From NCBI GenBank assembly GCA_013398015.1, contig VZRR01007847.1, forward strand, positions 226,242 to 290,241: DNA of 64,000 nt, written 5' to 3'. Shown piece by piece: positions 51,410-63,388 of the stretch. Numbering within the stretch: the first letter of the stretch is position 1; each line of letters begins with the position of its first letter. The position numbers and the translations under genes are program-made. The notes under the pieces are model-generated. The model saw nothing but the letters and a program-made list of their open reading frames with translations, did no database searches and was not told the origin of the DNA. This DNA comes from Oreocharis arfaki (lineage: Eukaryota > Chordata > Aves > Passeriformes > Paramythiidae).

Positions 51410-54400
51410 ATACATCAGGAAGCAGAGAAAAACTTTTCAGGCCTTGGGGAAGGCTGAAATTCTGAATGATTCTGAATTTTGCTGAATTGGTTCATTTCTT
51501 CATAACCAGATTCCGCCGGGGCCGTGTGGGACCGGCTGCATTTGAAGCAAAGGCTCGAGAGGCCTCTCAATTCTGCCAACACTCTTCACACAGCCTGCAG
51601 CATCTGCTGCTTTTGTGCCGTGGTCCTGCACTAAAAGTGCCTTAACACACTCCAGGTTCTGCCCGTAGTGCTCGGACTTGTGTCTCCTTCCCACCCACAC
51701 AGACAGGACACACATCAAGGAAGGACAAAGCTCATCACTCAGCACTGATCTGAGTGAGGGGAGATGAATCACACACTTCACCCACGTTAGGCATATCCAG
51801 AAAGGGTCAGATGTGTGAACTGCAACCTGCCAGGAGGCTCTGGTGAGAATGTCCTAATGTGAGAACAGTCAAGAGAAAAGAGATCCGAGTCCCCTGAAAA
51901 GAGCACAGCACAAACAGTCGGGAGGGAAAGGGAAAAACAGGGGTGCTGTTCACCATCCTCTGAGGAATTCATCACAATCCGAAAGTGAATCCTGCCTGAA
52001 GGAGAAAACAGAATGAAGAGAGACACAAAGAGAGCAAAGAGAGACACCAAGAGACAAATCATCTCCTGCTTGTGAAGATTACAGGAGAAAAATAAACCAG
52101 CCCCCAGCATATTCCAGGCACCTTCCCAGGACCACGGGCAGACAGCAATGACTGACTGACTGTGGCAGCAGTTCCTGAAGGGGATCGCAGAGGACAAGGA
52201 GGAATCTAAGCTGCAGGTGCTGCAGAGCTGAGGGTCAAAGCCTACATCAAGAGTAGCAGGTTGAAAAGGAGCTGCTCCAGCTTGAGGGTGACAGATCTGT
52301 CTGTACATGTAGATCCGGCTTAGTCATTCTAGATAAACTTTATCTGGAGGGAAGCATATACTGATAAAGCAGTGTTTCACACAGTGCAAGAGGTACACAC
52401 AAATTTGGATAGAAACTTTAAACTGAACAGCAGAAAAATGTAGTCTTTTATGACAAATAGAAGGGGTATATGATAATATCAACAGCAGACCTGGAGGAAG
52501 ATGAGAATGAGAGCCTGCAGGTTTAAGGGAAAAATCTAAATTTAAGTTTCTGCACTGTCTCAGGTGTTAATATGGAGCAACTCATATGGGTTTTCTCTTC
52601 CTCAAGCTATAGAATGAGGCAAGTATCTTGGCCCCAGAGCAGTAAGTGGACAAAGGGGAATATGGAGAGAGGGGAAATTCAGAGAATGAGCTGGGCCATG
52701 TATTTTAGCACACCACCACAGTTCCGAGAGAAGGAACAAGTCAAAATGGGGATGGTGGCTCTGCAACCACAACTGGAGGACAGGACATGTGAGCAAGGTG
52801 AGATGAGAACCTGCAGTTTATCGGGACACTACTGTAAACAAGCCTCTATCTCATTTCCACATCTACAGTACCCTCTGCTTAACTGCAATACATTTAATCA
52901 AGCTGCTTCTTATGGGAACCAAATAAAGCTTGATGATGCTTAATGGCTGGGGCTTAATGGCTGGGTTGTTTAGCTGGGCTCATAATTTTGATTAATTAAG
53001 ATGCTTGCAGGTGTTGGAGTGGCACTTCGGCAACAGCGTTGATGTTCAGAGGCAAAGGGGGTTCTCCTCCTGGAGGATTTCTGCCAGTTCTACTTCAGCA
53101 AAGCAAAGCTGCCCTCAAGCCTGTGCAAAAAATCAACCCTTGTAGCTGGCAGTGGCCTCCAGATTTCTGGGAATTTTGACAACGTGCATGTCCTTTTGAC
53201 CAGTTTCCTCTTGGGAGGATATGCGGAAAAAATCCAAACTCTATAACTTAACCTTTTGCCTAGGGCAGCCTCTGTGCCCTTGGTAGGGAGAAAGGGAGGA
53301 GGTGAGAGGCTCTCCAGGTGATGATGGTGCTTTCAGACAGTGGATCCAACCAGCCCAGCAAACTGCCCACCCCCAGAGCAGTGTCCCTACTTTAGTGGAA
53401 AGGGCAGTAGAGTTTGTCCTGAGTGGAACATACAAAGCTTGGCTGCTTATGAGTTTGTCCCCTGGTGTTCCTATCTCCTCACTCTGTGATTTCAGCTTCC
53501 CCCTGCCAGGATATCACCTTTTTCCTCTCCAGTGTCACCAACCTGCCAGATGCCCCTCATGGATGACTGACAGGAGCCTGGAGATGGATGCACAGAGCGA
53601 GTGGCCAGCAGGTACAAGAAATCACACTACAACCTCCCCGCTAAGCAGCACAAATTTGTATTTCCCTTTTCTATTCAGCAGCTGGCTTTCTTACAAAACA
53701 TCCTTACCTCAGATTTTTGTCTCCTGAATGCTGATAAAATGCCCTCGGGTTAAAAAATATTTGGAGATAAATTACGACACGGATACCAGTGTAGCATATG
53801 CTCATTTCCATAAGAAACTAAAACACTGGAGAGAGGCACAATGAGCCACACTCATCACTGCTTTCAGTATCAAACACTGACATTAAATTAAGCAGAACTT
53901 GATGATTTAAGGCTTAGTAAATTACTACTGCCAACTATAAAGGCAACATAACCTTGTGGAGAGAGCACTGGAGTAGGGCTCAAAAGAGTTGTACCCTGCC
54001 ATAAACGTACTGAATTAATTTAGACAAATGTTATCTTCACATGCATATAAGTACTGGTCAATCTTTTACTTTTCTTGTAATATGTATAAGAAATGCGAAA
54101 ACTAAGCAGCATTCTGTCTAGGGGCCACAAAGACAACCTTTTCCCAAGAAACAGCTTGTTTGGCAAGCACAGGAGGGAAAAACTGAGTCAAGAGGAATGA
54201 TCTCAGCCTTTTCTCATACATCTCCATTGTCCTGCTCAACCACAGCTTTGGAATAAGAGACATTCAGATCTAATTTATGGAAACTTAAGCAGATACCAAT
54301 TGGAGTAGCCCCTGAGTGTTATCAGCATATTTCATAGCTTGTGATGAATCATAACTGAGGTATCTGCTTTCCAGTGCATTAAGGCTAAAGCAGAAGTTGA

Positions 54401-55009
54401 TTAGGATTACTCTGACCCAAGCAAGGCTTCACTTTTCAGGGAAGTGGTTGGAATGTCCAGACATCAGCCTGATTTGTCCTGGAGTTATAATGCGGTGTAT
54501 TACAAACATCCTGTGACCACACCGTAAAACACACTGTCAGTGTCTGCAGCCACCATGGAGTATCCACCTTCTCATTACAGCCTGCCACAAATGTAGCTGC
54601 ATGGGTGCTGTCTGCAGCCTAGCGGGTCAATTATTTTCCTCTACTTCCACCCCAGAAGAATGCAGGACTCAAGCCATTTTGCTCTGAAAGTACTCACAGG
54701 TTTTTGGCTAAGTGTACCACTAACATGCCAGGGCCTGCTTGTCCTCTCCACTTTGATCACTGAGCAAGTACCTTCGTTTCCTGCAGGACTAACAATGTTA
54801 AATGAATGTATTTTCCCAGCAGCTACTGAGAGAAACACCTTGGTTACCCATCTCTGTAGCTCTAGATTGGACCTGAAGGCCAAAGAGTAGATTTTGCAGC
54901 ATTTCAGTCCTTTGAGAGAAGCTTTGTTATGCAAAATTCCTCTTATCTCAGCTTTTATGAGGTCTCTCAGAGCATAATACAGAGAAGGCAGACTCAAAGA
55001 TAACTGGAA
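51410..55009. other. Intergenic DNA downstream of DNAAF6; no gene recognised
   Basis: Moderately AT-rich unique sequence with a small direct duplication (TTAATGGCTGGG, near 52,940-52,965). No exon was identified on either strand. Confidence 0.5.
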
Positions 55010-55648
55010 CTGTTCCTTAGAACCTGTTATTTTATTAATCAAGAAAGATCAGAAGAACAGGTGGAGGGGCAGCAGGCAAATAGACAACACTGAACCATAA
55101 ATTGTCAAAAACTGTTCAGAAGAGCTGAGATGTTCAGCAATCCAACCACAGCTGGTTAACTTGTTCTGCCAGTGTAAAGGAGCCTCAGCTGTGGATATGG
55201 ATCCCTGAAGAACTTTGATCTTCTCACCAAGAAATAGGTAAGAGAAGATTCTGAACTGGCCCCACTCCCAGCACTGGAGACCAAGCAAGAACATGAGCAC
55301 TTGCAAGTCTTGAAATGGTACCAAAGCACCAGACTCATTGTCCAGAGCCTCACTGTGCTACTTGTCAGCCATAACCACACAAAAGGCTTTCTCTGGCTTA
55401 CAGAACTGAAATCTCTGCCTTTCTGATTCTGTATCAGACTGAAGGAAGCAGAAAGTTTACCAGAACAGTGTAAGAGCCAGACAGCACCAGTTTTTAGAAC
55501 CTGTTGGTGTTGTGTTCCTCCTGACTCATTTCACCAGAGACATCCCCCATGGACTGTTCAAGGGAAACAATGTACTGTTTCAGAACAAGTTGGCCTTCAA
55601 AAAGACTTCAAACTAGAACACTAGTTTTTGGAAACTTTCTCTATCTCT
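55010..55648 (-). other. DNAAF6: Probable DNAAF6 3' UTR
   Basis: This runs from the stop codon to just past the first minus-strand AATAAA (55036-55031). No earlier AATAAA or ATTAAA hexamer was seen between the stop and this site. A T-rich stretch follows on the minus strand (about 54,975-55,000), as expected of a downstream element. The cleavage position is inferred. Confidence 0.6.
55031..55036 (-). terminator. Polyadenylation signal AATAAA for DNAAF6
   Basis: The minus strand reads AATAAA about 613 bases past the stop codon and is the first canonical hexamer downstream. A pyrimidine-rich element follows within 30-50 bases. It is the likely, but unproven, 3' end signal. Confidence 0.6.
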
Positions 55649-55784
55649 CTATCCCTCAGAAGAATTCATGAAATCAAACTTCCTTGATACTCTCAAGGTG
55701 ACTTCCAAGGTCTCCTCGTCAGAGAGAAAACGAGCTCTACCCTCCTTGCTGTTCACAGGGTAGGGCAGGTGCAGCAGCAGCTTC
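55649..55784 (-). CDS. DNAAF6: DNAAF6 last coding exon, residues 158-202 and stop
   Basis: The acceptor TTTTCCAG ends at 55785. The exon encodes KLLLHLPYPVNSKEG, then a DEETLEVTLRVSRKFDF strand segment, and ends NSSEG with TAG at 55651-55649. The LLLHLP and ETLEVT strands correspond to the last beta-strands of the CS-like domain; the final residues differ from mammals, as is usual for this tail. Confidence 0.95.
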
Positions 55785-58584
55785 CTGGAAAAGAGGACAC
55801 AGTGAATGTCAGTGTCTCAGATCAGGGGAGCAGTTGAGATGTCATTGCAAGTCACTCCTGCAATTCCCCAATCAGTATGCCAGGGAATGTTACTCCAATA
55901 AATCTCCTTCCTGTGACAGGTTGTGGGGTTCCTTCAATACCTCATGCACAGCTAGACTGGCCCCGAAATATTTCCATCACTTAAAGGCAGCTTGGCTTAG
56001 AAGCAGCCCCAGGACTACAGAGTTGGAAGCAGTTCCTCTGAGCCTTCCTCCCCACCTGTGGGAGAACTGTTTGTCAGTATGGGGAACTTGACATCTTGGC
56101 TGTTTCTTTCATACTGAGAAGACTTGCACTTACATTTGTAAAAGCAGCACTGGTTCAGGCTGTACTCAAGCAACTGTCAGATTTATGGTGAACTTTTTAT
56201 TTGCTAGGCTTGTGACTAGAGACAGCTGGGTACTGAGAAGATAATGGCAGATCTGAGTCACCAAAAAGAGAGAACTGCAGAAGGAAAAGGATGCTGAGGT
56301 TTTCCTACATCTGCAGTGTTGCATTAAGCTACTTCTTTTACTGCCCATAGGTTCTGCAAGTCATTAGCTGAACAATTATTCCTCCCAATTTTCCAGTTTC
56401 AAAACTAACATTTCTAAATGTTCTTCCACTCCTGTTGCATCTTTGGGTTAAAACCAAGCACAGAGTAAGTGACTCTGCCTGGTTCTGGCTGTGAGAAAAG
56501 TGGCTTTTCTATAGTTAGTCTGCTGGGGACTTCTTTGGGCCTTAATCCATGGCTTGCACCTTGAATTTATCTGCAGAAAGCTATTCACATATAGATCTTG
56601 CCACATCCCATTCAGTGCAGCAAGTCAGCCCAGAGAGGATTAAGCTTTCATATGAAAGCAGTCTTTATGAAGAAGGACTTCAAGCCAAACAGACATGGGA
56701 ATTATCTGGAAATCTCAGGCAGGGCAATTGCACACTGAGGGAGAGATGGAGGAAAACTGGGAAGTCCAAGAGTGTATCAGTCAGTTGATTATCTTTATAG
56801 ACTTGAAATAGCTCTACCAGAAAGAAAAAATCAAAGGAAATCTCTTTAGGAAACCTTGTAACATTTCCATCTCTGCATCTCTGCTTGGATATGTCCATAA
56901 TTTGGCTTTCAGCTTCTGAAAATTTATCTGCACTTTTTTTACCATCTTCGGTCATATAGATTTGTACAAATTAGTATTTAGAAATCCTAGACAAGAAGTC
57001 CTTCAAGACTGTGGGCAGCTTTTTGCCAGATGTTTTGGGCCCTTGAAGCCTTGTTGTTTAAGTAGCCAAAACTTGTCTTAAAGCTGTTTTTTACTAGACA
57101 GTATCACAATTTCAATGCCAGCACATTACACACCTATGGATGGACTGTGGGTCGTTTTTTCTATACCTATTTCTCACGAGCAGAACTTAATGATTTAATT
57201 CATAGTACAATCTTTAGCTTTGCTTTCCACACAGCCTGCAGTTGAAAGCTTGGCTAAACCTCATTTCAAACAAGACATTAAGTGTACTTGTATCAATTGT
57301 GCTACACTTACTTTTTGGGAGTTCGAAGGTCAAGAATCTTGTCTTGGATATCCAACGTGATGTCTGAGTACTTTGTCTCTGGCAGCTTGATTTTAATCTG
57401 AAATGATGGGCAGAGGTAAAGCTGTGATTACATACGTTGCCCTAAAAGCCATAAAAGATCTCATTTTCATGAATATTTCAACGCTGGTATCAAAGAGCAA
57501 CATTTTGAGTAGGTAATTTGTATCAGAGAAAATACGACAGTGATAATCACTGCTTTCAATAGCTCAGTGATGTGTATTGATATCCTATTCTCTTCCAGAT
57601 CCTGAGCTGCCAATGTGCTTGACAGGTGTTCGACATCCAGCAAAAGCCTCAGGCTTTGTGCATTGCAGGGACAGTTTGCTCTGCTGGAAAGATAACACAG
57701 CAGTTCTACCTGTCCTGGAGCTCAGAAACCAGGGAGGTCTTTGATTATATAATGATGAGGCAGGATCTGATAGCTGCAACTTTAAAGGCTGTCAGCATCG
57801 TAGCATTCTGATACGCTAGCCCACATAGCTTGTAAAAAATGCAGGAAGATGAAAAAAAATCTCCTTCACAGCCCCTCTCCTCTCCAAAATTGTGTCTAAG
57901 ATGAAACTTCATCTTAGAGCGATGTTTTATTCCCTCTAAGTTTATATGGGGCATATGCATTTGCACAGATTCCCTGGGGCACACTTGGTCCTTGAGGAGA
58001 CACACAAGTTCCTCAGGTTAGCAAATGTAAATGTCATCCACAAGTGCTTGGAGAACCACAAGAAAATGCTCCAGGAGGTCAAAGGCAGCAGTAGAGCTTG
58101 GTGTCTACATTCTGTCCCTCAAAAAGACGGGAAGATGGAAAAGGGCAGAGAAAGAGCACAAAGAAGGGATCAGAGCTCCAGGCTCAGCTCACCACTATAT
58201 CCTCACAGCAGGCAGTGGAGGGATCTTTCCCGGTCATCCCAAAGAAGACATCTTCTGTTCCCACATGCTGCTTGAAAAAAATCTCATACCTGAGAAAGAG
58301 AAGTCATTGCCTCATAATACTGCAGCAGGGGCAGGAGACTAAAGGAGACTGTGATTCTCAGAGGACTGAAAATCCTCCTCACATTATCTCTCCTCCTGTG
58401 CAGTCTCCCTTAAAGGCTCCAATCCATCTGCACTGGGTTTCTGTCCAGAGCCAGGACTGAGACAGCTGGAAGGCAGGTGAAGATCATTCACTCCACCTTC
58501 CAAAGCACTCACCATGCTGCCTCTGCTTCCCTAACCAACCTTTGCAGGATCAGGAAATGCAAATCCTAAGTGGATACAATACTT

Positions 58585-58626
<42 letters not shown>

Positions 58627-61600
58627 CACCACAAACTCTCGGGGAATGGATTTGAAAAGGGGGATGTCACAATTACATGTGTTCTGTTTTGTCCTTTAGC
58701 ATATTCTTGCAGCTTGAGCATAACACTCTTAAGCCAGACAGCAGTTGTTTTGCATTCAGCCAACATTTATTTTCTTCTCCTTCACATCTACAAAACGCAG
58801 AATCACGTATTCCCTTGCTCTTGATCATTAATGAATGAGGAAATGAAAACTAAATTTGTATTTATAACATATGCTACTCCTACTAAGTTCAGCAAAATTA
58901 GTGGGGTGGATCACTTGTCTAAGCTGTTAGGAAGTGTGTGGAAAGTCTTTCACATCTCCAGTGTGCATCTGCATGTGTAATAATTCCTAAGTCAATGACA
59001 AATGTGTCTAATAGCTCTGGATGCACCTCTGTAGCTATCTGTTCTGCTTTTAGGACATTTTCTTTGCTTCATTTGATGAACTATTATAGAGACTGATACT
59101 CTCTCTTCATCTGTGTGACACGGGTCACAAGTGCTTGAGGCTGGAGAAGCACTGCAGAGGGGAAAGGTCAAAGAACAGCACGAGAAAAGCTTCTGTTTTG
59201 CCCACAATACAAAGAGAATGTGTTCTATACCTGACAGGAGACCATTTCAAGGACAACTGTGCGTGAGGATGAATTCCAAACAACTTTCAGAAAGGTTGAG
59301 TCCAAGTTCAGGTGGGTCTCAGTCCTGTGTTTCACTGGGAAATTGGACACCTCATGTCCTGACTTTTGTGCAGGGAAAAGTGAAGATTCTGGTGTACAAT
59401 GTGCAGCTTCATGGGCTGCAGTCCATCTGCTCCAGCATTTAACACTCCAGGATAAGGCACTGGAACAATGATTGGAAATGCAAAAGCTGCTTTATGGACT
59501 GGCCCTCAGGGCTTTCTGGCCTCTCTACAAACTCCGACTTACATGCCTGATTGTATCCATTTCAAGAACATTTTTGCTGCTGTTTTTCTATGAGCAAGGG
59601 AAAAGGCTCTGGTTTTAAGTTATGCTTTGACAGACTAAGATTGAATGACAAGATTTAAGAGCTGAAAATTGCCTGCACACAGCTTTTCTTCCTGCAGTAC
59701 TATTTGTCTCTAAAGAGCTTGAATCTTTCAAATGCAAATATACACTGGAGTACTTTATGAATTTATGGGTATGGAAAAACGGATGCATCTCGGCTGCAGC
59801 AGGAAAAAGCAGGTATTTCACACAAATGGCATATTTTAAAGTTAATAAATCGTTTTTCTGACCTACTTCCCCTCCTAATCCCACTTTATACAAGTAACTG
59901 ACACTGCATATAAACTTATGATGGGAAAAAACAACACTACGTTTCTGTTATGAGATCTGAAGATTTCAAGAGAGGGGTTAAAACCATTCCTCACATGTTG
60001 CTTTAGATGCAACAGTGATATCCTTCCTTTCTTCTTGCATGACACAAGCTTTTCAGACAGCTGCAGATGCTGTTTAACTCTCATTTCCATTAATGCAATG
60101 TAAAGCCCACACAGGCAGTCTCAGCTCTCTTACTCTGGCTTTTCTCTAGGGTCCCAGGTATCATCAAATTCAGATCCTTCTGAGACCTCCTCTGTGTTCC
60201 AGATGGTTTTCTTGTTTTCAGATTTCACTTGAAAAGTACCTGTAAGTGGGGAGAAAAATCACACTGACACATTTCGAAATGTCTCTGTTCCTCAAGGTTT
60301 GCTTAAAGCTTAGAGTACTTTTCAAGAACGATAAAAAAAAAATAAAAGAAAATCCATTTCCAAAGCCTAGGCTTTAGGAAAATCTTTGCATTAAAAGCAT
60401 TCTAGGTAATGATTGCAGTCTTCTTCACCTCACTATCTTATGAATGAGGATTTGCAGAGGGAGGATGTTTTCCTTTCACTTAAATCTCCTTTACCCAGCC
60501 TTTATTTCCTGGAAATCCTCCTTTCTGGCAAAAAATGTCTAGCACTTCAAAATGGGTAAACTGTAGAAGGATGAAATACTAATCTTCCACAAGCCCCCTG
60601 ACATGAGATTTTCAGGGAGCAGAGTCATTCACAAGAGGACCACCTTCTCACACAGAAATCCAGTTCCTCCCATTAATTACTGGGCACAGTCCAGACAAGG
60701 TGCTTAAGACACATGAAAGTTTATGGGCAGAATAGTGTGGTTTATGTCTGCCCTGCATGTAAAAATATTCTTTTAGTAAGTTGGTTAATGTGAAACTTGA
60801 AGTTTTTTAGAGTAGAATCTCTGGTTATTGTTGGAATCCCAAGCAAAAATAATCTGTTATATTTGCCACAGTTCCTTCCCTGCAAAACTTACCCTGGCCC
60901 TTGCTGGCCTTTCTTAGGGCTCATAACTAAGCTGTTCAATAATTTGACAGCATTAGCTCCAAAAAACCCTGAACATTAACTTTGCCAAGACTTTACCAAA
61001 ACTATCTTTCTGTCTTACTTATACGGAGTTTTTGGTGCCCAGTTATGATCCCTGCAGCCCCTGACCAGGCTGTGCTCTGATCTGTTATCATCTCCACTGG
61101 AGGCTGCTTTGGCATTACCCTTTCTGCTTCACTTTGCATGTTTTAGAGTTAAGCTTTCAGGAAAGGAATAATTTACAGTGTAATTGTAGGAAATGTCAGC
61201 CTATGCCCATCTCAAAGGTCAGTGACCACTCTTCTATGGCAGCAAACTCTTCAGTGGTATCTTTCTGCAACTGTTACACTCTGCTGACTTGAGACTGAAT
61301 GCCAAAACATACAAGTACTGCTCCTTACTAGTGGTCTCTTTCTCTACTGGTCCAACACTCCCAGGAGTCATGGCACCAACGGAACAGCGTGGCTGCAAAG
61401 AAAGGCAAAAGGATCTTAAATCAATATTCATAGAGCCAAGCTCAGTTTCAACCATAATGTCAGTAAATAAAACACGTTACCTCAGGTCAAACAAATCCCT
61501 GATGGAATTGAAAAAGCATTACCCCACAGTTTCATGACTGAACCACTGAAGGTTCTCTCTTCCTCGCTCTCACACAGCAGAAAGTGACCTTGACTCACTG

Positions 61601-63117
61601 GGTTTAAGTAGGACTCACAGAAGCCCAGTAACACAGACAGATGTACTTTGTGAGTTTTGGTTTCCATGGCATTTTGGCAAAATTTCCATGCTTTGCCTGC
61701 CATGAAAATATTACAGGAAACCAAGGGTGCTACATGAAAGCCCCATCACAGCATTTGAATTCCTTTTCACAGTAGAGATCATGAGGCAACAGCATTTTCC
61801 TCTAATTATGAATCAATTTCGTGCTAATAGGCCAATGTGAGGCATTTCTCTATATATGAAGATTCCTTGGTTCGATAAAAGTGCCTCATATGCACAGAGC
61901 ATTAAATTAAATCAAAATAAAGATTTCAATTTACCCAGATTGACTCAGACTTAATTGACATCCCTCGTGGCAATTTTCCATTTCTGTCTCTGAAGTGTCA
62001 TTCATTTTAATAATAAGATGTAAACAAATCCTTTTTAAAATCAGGATGTTTACTGCAGAGATGTACAGCAATAATGCTGGGTTTAAAAGGCAGGCATTAA
62101 ACAGCTGGAAGATAGTTGGAGTGTGAAGGACCACATCTGTAACCCACTGAAAGAAAACTTCAAGGGATATTGCACCCCTTTTAGCCCAAATTATTACTTG
62201 CATTGCTGCTGCTGGGGCTGGTCAGCTCTTTGTTGATGAATGATTTGGAGAAACACTGAGGCATTTGCCACTTTTATTACCTGTCTTTTTTTTTTTTTTT
62301 TTTNTCCATGTCACAATATGATCTTTTCAAAATCCTAAGAGACTTGGCAAAGTTTTGAGCCTTCACATTCTACATTGCTGGCACCTGTGGGGCTCCTGGG
62401 AATATTTCTTCCCAGCACACAGGCAGGCCTAGATAAAAGCAGCAGTTGCATGTTGCAGGAATGATGCATGTTCTCCAAATACTGTGATTTTCTTCTGCTC
62501 CTGAGATGAATTGATATAGAAGACTACATTTAGATATTTCTCTCATTATTCCTTCAGATTATGCACCTTAGAATGGTTATTCACCTTTGCCTATTCTACA
62601 ACCACCAAAATACCTGTTGTACATCACTAATCAATTATCTCTACAGTTCTTCAATGCCTGACATACACAATTAATATGCTCAGTTGCCTCTGGATATTTT
62701 GGTCGTTACTCATAAGCTGAGCAGCAAATTTCTCCCTTCACATGAAGTATCTGGCTGTAATTGCCTTCATCTCCAGCAGAGCTCAGGGAAAAGTAGGGGG
62801 AAGTCTGAAGTACCTAAAGCTCTTTCAACTCTGTGTTCTCATTTCCTTCAGGCTGAAAAATTAAACCTCCCTCACATGCTGTGCTCACAATGTCTTCCTG
62901 TTTTCCTGAGGCATCTTGCTCATTCTCTCCCTCAAGAGCTTGTTACTCTGAAAGTATTCTCGAGCTGTTTCAGGAAGTCCAAAACCTTCTAAGGTTTTCA
63001 TTCTGTTTTTACTCACTCTGGAGAAAAAGAGATTTGCTTCTCCTTGATTAACAAGATAAGCCTATGGTACAATATGTAAAAGAAGCAGCAACTCTTATGA
63101 AAGGCTCACCACATCAC

Positions 63118-63156
<39 letters not shown>

Positions 63157-63229
63157 CTTCTTGAGCACCATGCAGCAGTTTGGCAAGGCTCTGCAGAGAA
63201 GACCTGGAGAACACACTGTCCATATCCAT
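55649..63229 (-). CDS. DNAAF6: DNAAF6 (PIH1D3), dynein axonemal assembly factor 6; six coding exons
   Basis: Spliced coding sequence join on the minus strand: 63229-63110, 61392-61329, 60239-60134, 58289-58193, 57397-57312, 55784-55649 (609 nt, 202 residues plus TAG). All five introns are GT-AG and phases match at each junction (0,1,2,0,2), with no stop or frameshift. I recognised the family from conserved blocks: SVGAMTPGSVGP (residues 45-56), an acidic WNTEE...EFDDTWDPRE stretch (75-94), YEIFFKQHVGTEDVFFGM (98-115) and the CS-like core IKIKLPETKYSDI (130-142) with ILDLRTPKK (150-158). Human DNAAF6 is about 214 residues, so this is full length. Known of the family: a cytoplasmic co-chaperone that works with HSP90/HSP70 and other DNAAFs (DNAAF2, DNAAF4) to pre-assemble outer and inner dynein arms; loss causes X-linked primary ciliary dyskinesia in humans. 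Residues 26-37 are an uninterrupted Asp run. Expression in ciliated cells and testis is expected from the family, not shown by the sequence. Confidence 0.95.
57312..57397 (-). CDS. DNAAF6: DNAAF6 coding exon, residues 130-158 (CS-like core)
   Basis: An 86-nt exon between acceptor TTTCAG (G at 57398) and donor GTAAGT at 57311. It encodes IKIKLPETKYSDITLDIQ and DKILDLRTPK, the most conserved block of the PIH1D3 C-terminal CS-like beta-sandwich. It leaves AA to be completed as Lys158 in the next exon. Confidence 0.96.
58193..58289 (-). CDS. DNAAF6: DNAAF6 coding exon, residues 97-129
   Basis: A 97-nt exon between acceptor TTTCTCAG (G at 58290) and donor GTGAGC at 58192. It encodes YEIFFKQHVGTEDVFFGM, then the GKDPSTACCEDIV segment with the paired Cys (residues 124-125) also found in the mammalian protein. 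It ends in phase 0. Confidence 0.95.
58585..58624. repeat. (ATCA)10 tetranucleotide microsatellite
   Basis: Ten uninterrupted ATCA units in the DNAAF6 intron between the exons at 58193-58289 and 60134-60239. Length variation would not affect coding sequence. Confidence 0.95.
60134..60239 (-). CDS. DNAAF6: DNAAF6 coding exon, residues 62-97 (both end codons split)
   Basis: A 106-nt exon between acceptor ACAG at 60240-60243 and donor GTAAGA at 60133. It encodes the acidic, Trp-containing region (IWNTEEV at 74-80, EFDDTWDPRE at 85-94), which is conserved in vertebrate DNAAF6. It supplies the last two bases of Ser62 and the first two of Glu97. Confidence 0.95.
61329..61392 (-). CDS. DNAAF6: DNAAF6 coding exon, residues 41-62 (codon 62 split)
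   Basis: A 64-nt exon behind a good acceptor (pyrimidine tract CCTTTTGCCTTTCTTTGCAG ending at 61393) and before a GTAAGG donor at 61328. It encodes PRCSVGAMTPGSVGPVEKETT plus the first base of Ser62. The GAM-PG-(N/S)-(I/V)-GP motif is the signature linker of this family. It is too short to be found by ORF length alone; it was placed by motif, splice sites and phase. Confidence 0.9.
62286..62305. repeat. Poly-T tract with one undetermined base
   Basis: Eighteen T, an n at 62304, then T. It is a homopolymer in the DNAAF6 intron, probably a sequencing uncertainty rather than a real variant. Confidence 0.9.
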
Positions 63230-63242
63230 ACCCACTGCTCAC
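63110..63242 (-). CDS. DNAAF6: DNAAF6 first coding exon (short 5' UTR plus residues 1-40)
   Basis: The acceptor is a pyrimidine-rich tract ending in CAG at 63243-63245, followed by 13 bases of 5' UTR and the ATG at 63229-63227. The start has G at -3 and G at +4, a strong vertebrate context. A second in-frame Met is residue 3. Residues 8-24 (SRSSLQSLAKLLHGAQE) align with the Leu-rich N-terminal helix of the family. They are followed by EE, twelve Asp codons (63152-63154 down to 63119-63121), then GDV. The donor is GTGAGC from 63109, in phase 0. The upstream intron must connect to a non-coding exon nearer the end of the window. Confidence 0.9.
63113..63154 (-). repeat. DNAAF6: Coding (GAT)n triplet microsatellite, poly-Asp in DNAAF6
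   Basis: Twelve perfect GAT codons (63119-63154), then one GGT and one more GAT, in the DNAAF6 reading frame. On the plus strand the array reads as CAT/ATC repeats. It lengthens an acidic run that is much shorter and interrupted in the human protein. Confidence 0.95.
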
Positions 63243-63388
63243 CTGTGCAGAAGAAACAAGTGACAGATGAAGCAGCAATCAAATGTGCTTTGAACAGCCT
63301 GTAAAGCACAATTTTCCTGCTGTGTGTTTGGGAAGGAAAAGTTTAGCCAAGTTCCTGTATGTGTGATGACAAGACATGTAAAATGGAA

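Noticed and set aside
1..55000. FRMPD3 exons on the minus strand, expected from mammalian gene order
   Set aside because: I looked for PDZ and FERM domain blocks and found none I could support. A spliced alignment of bird FRMPD3 protein to 1-55,000 would decide it.
61021..61110. Possible extra DNAAF6 exon (minus-strand open segment ending in a GTAAGA donor)
   Set aside because: The exons on either side already join in phase with conserved sequence at the junction, and this segment resembles no part of the family.
63064..63309. Poly-His (plus) and poly-Met (minus) frames at the triplet repeat
   Set aside because: They are other frames of the same microsatellite; only the poly-Asp frame fits the DNAAF6 start, splice sites and phase.
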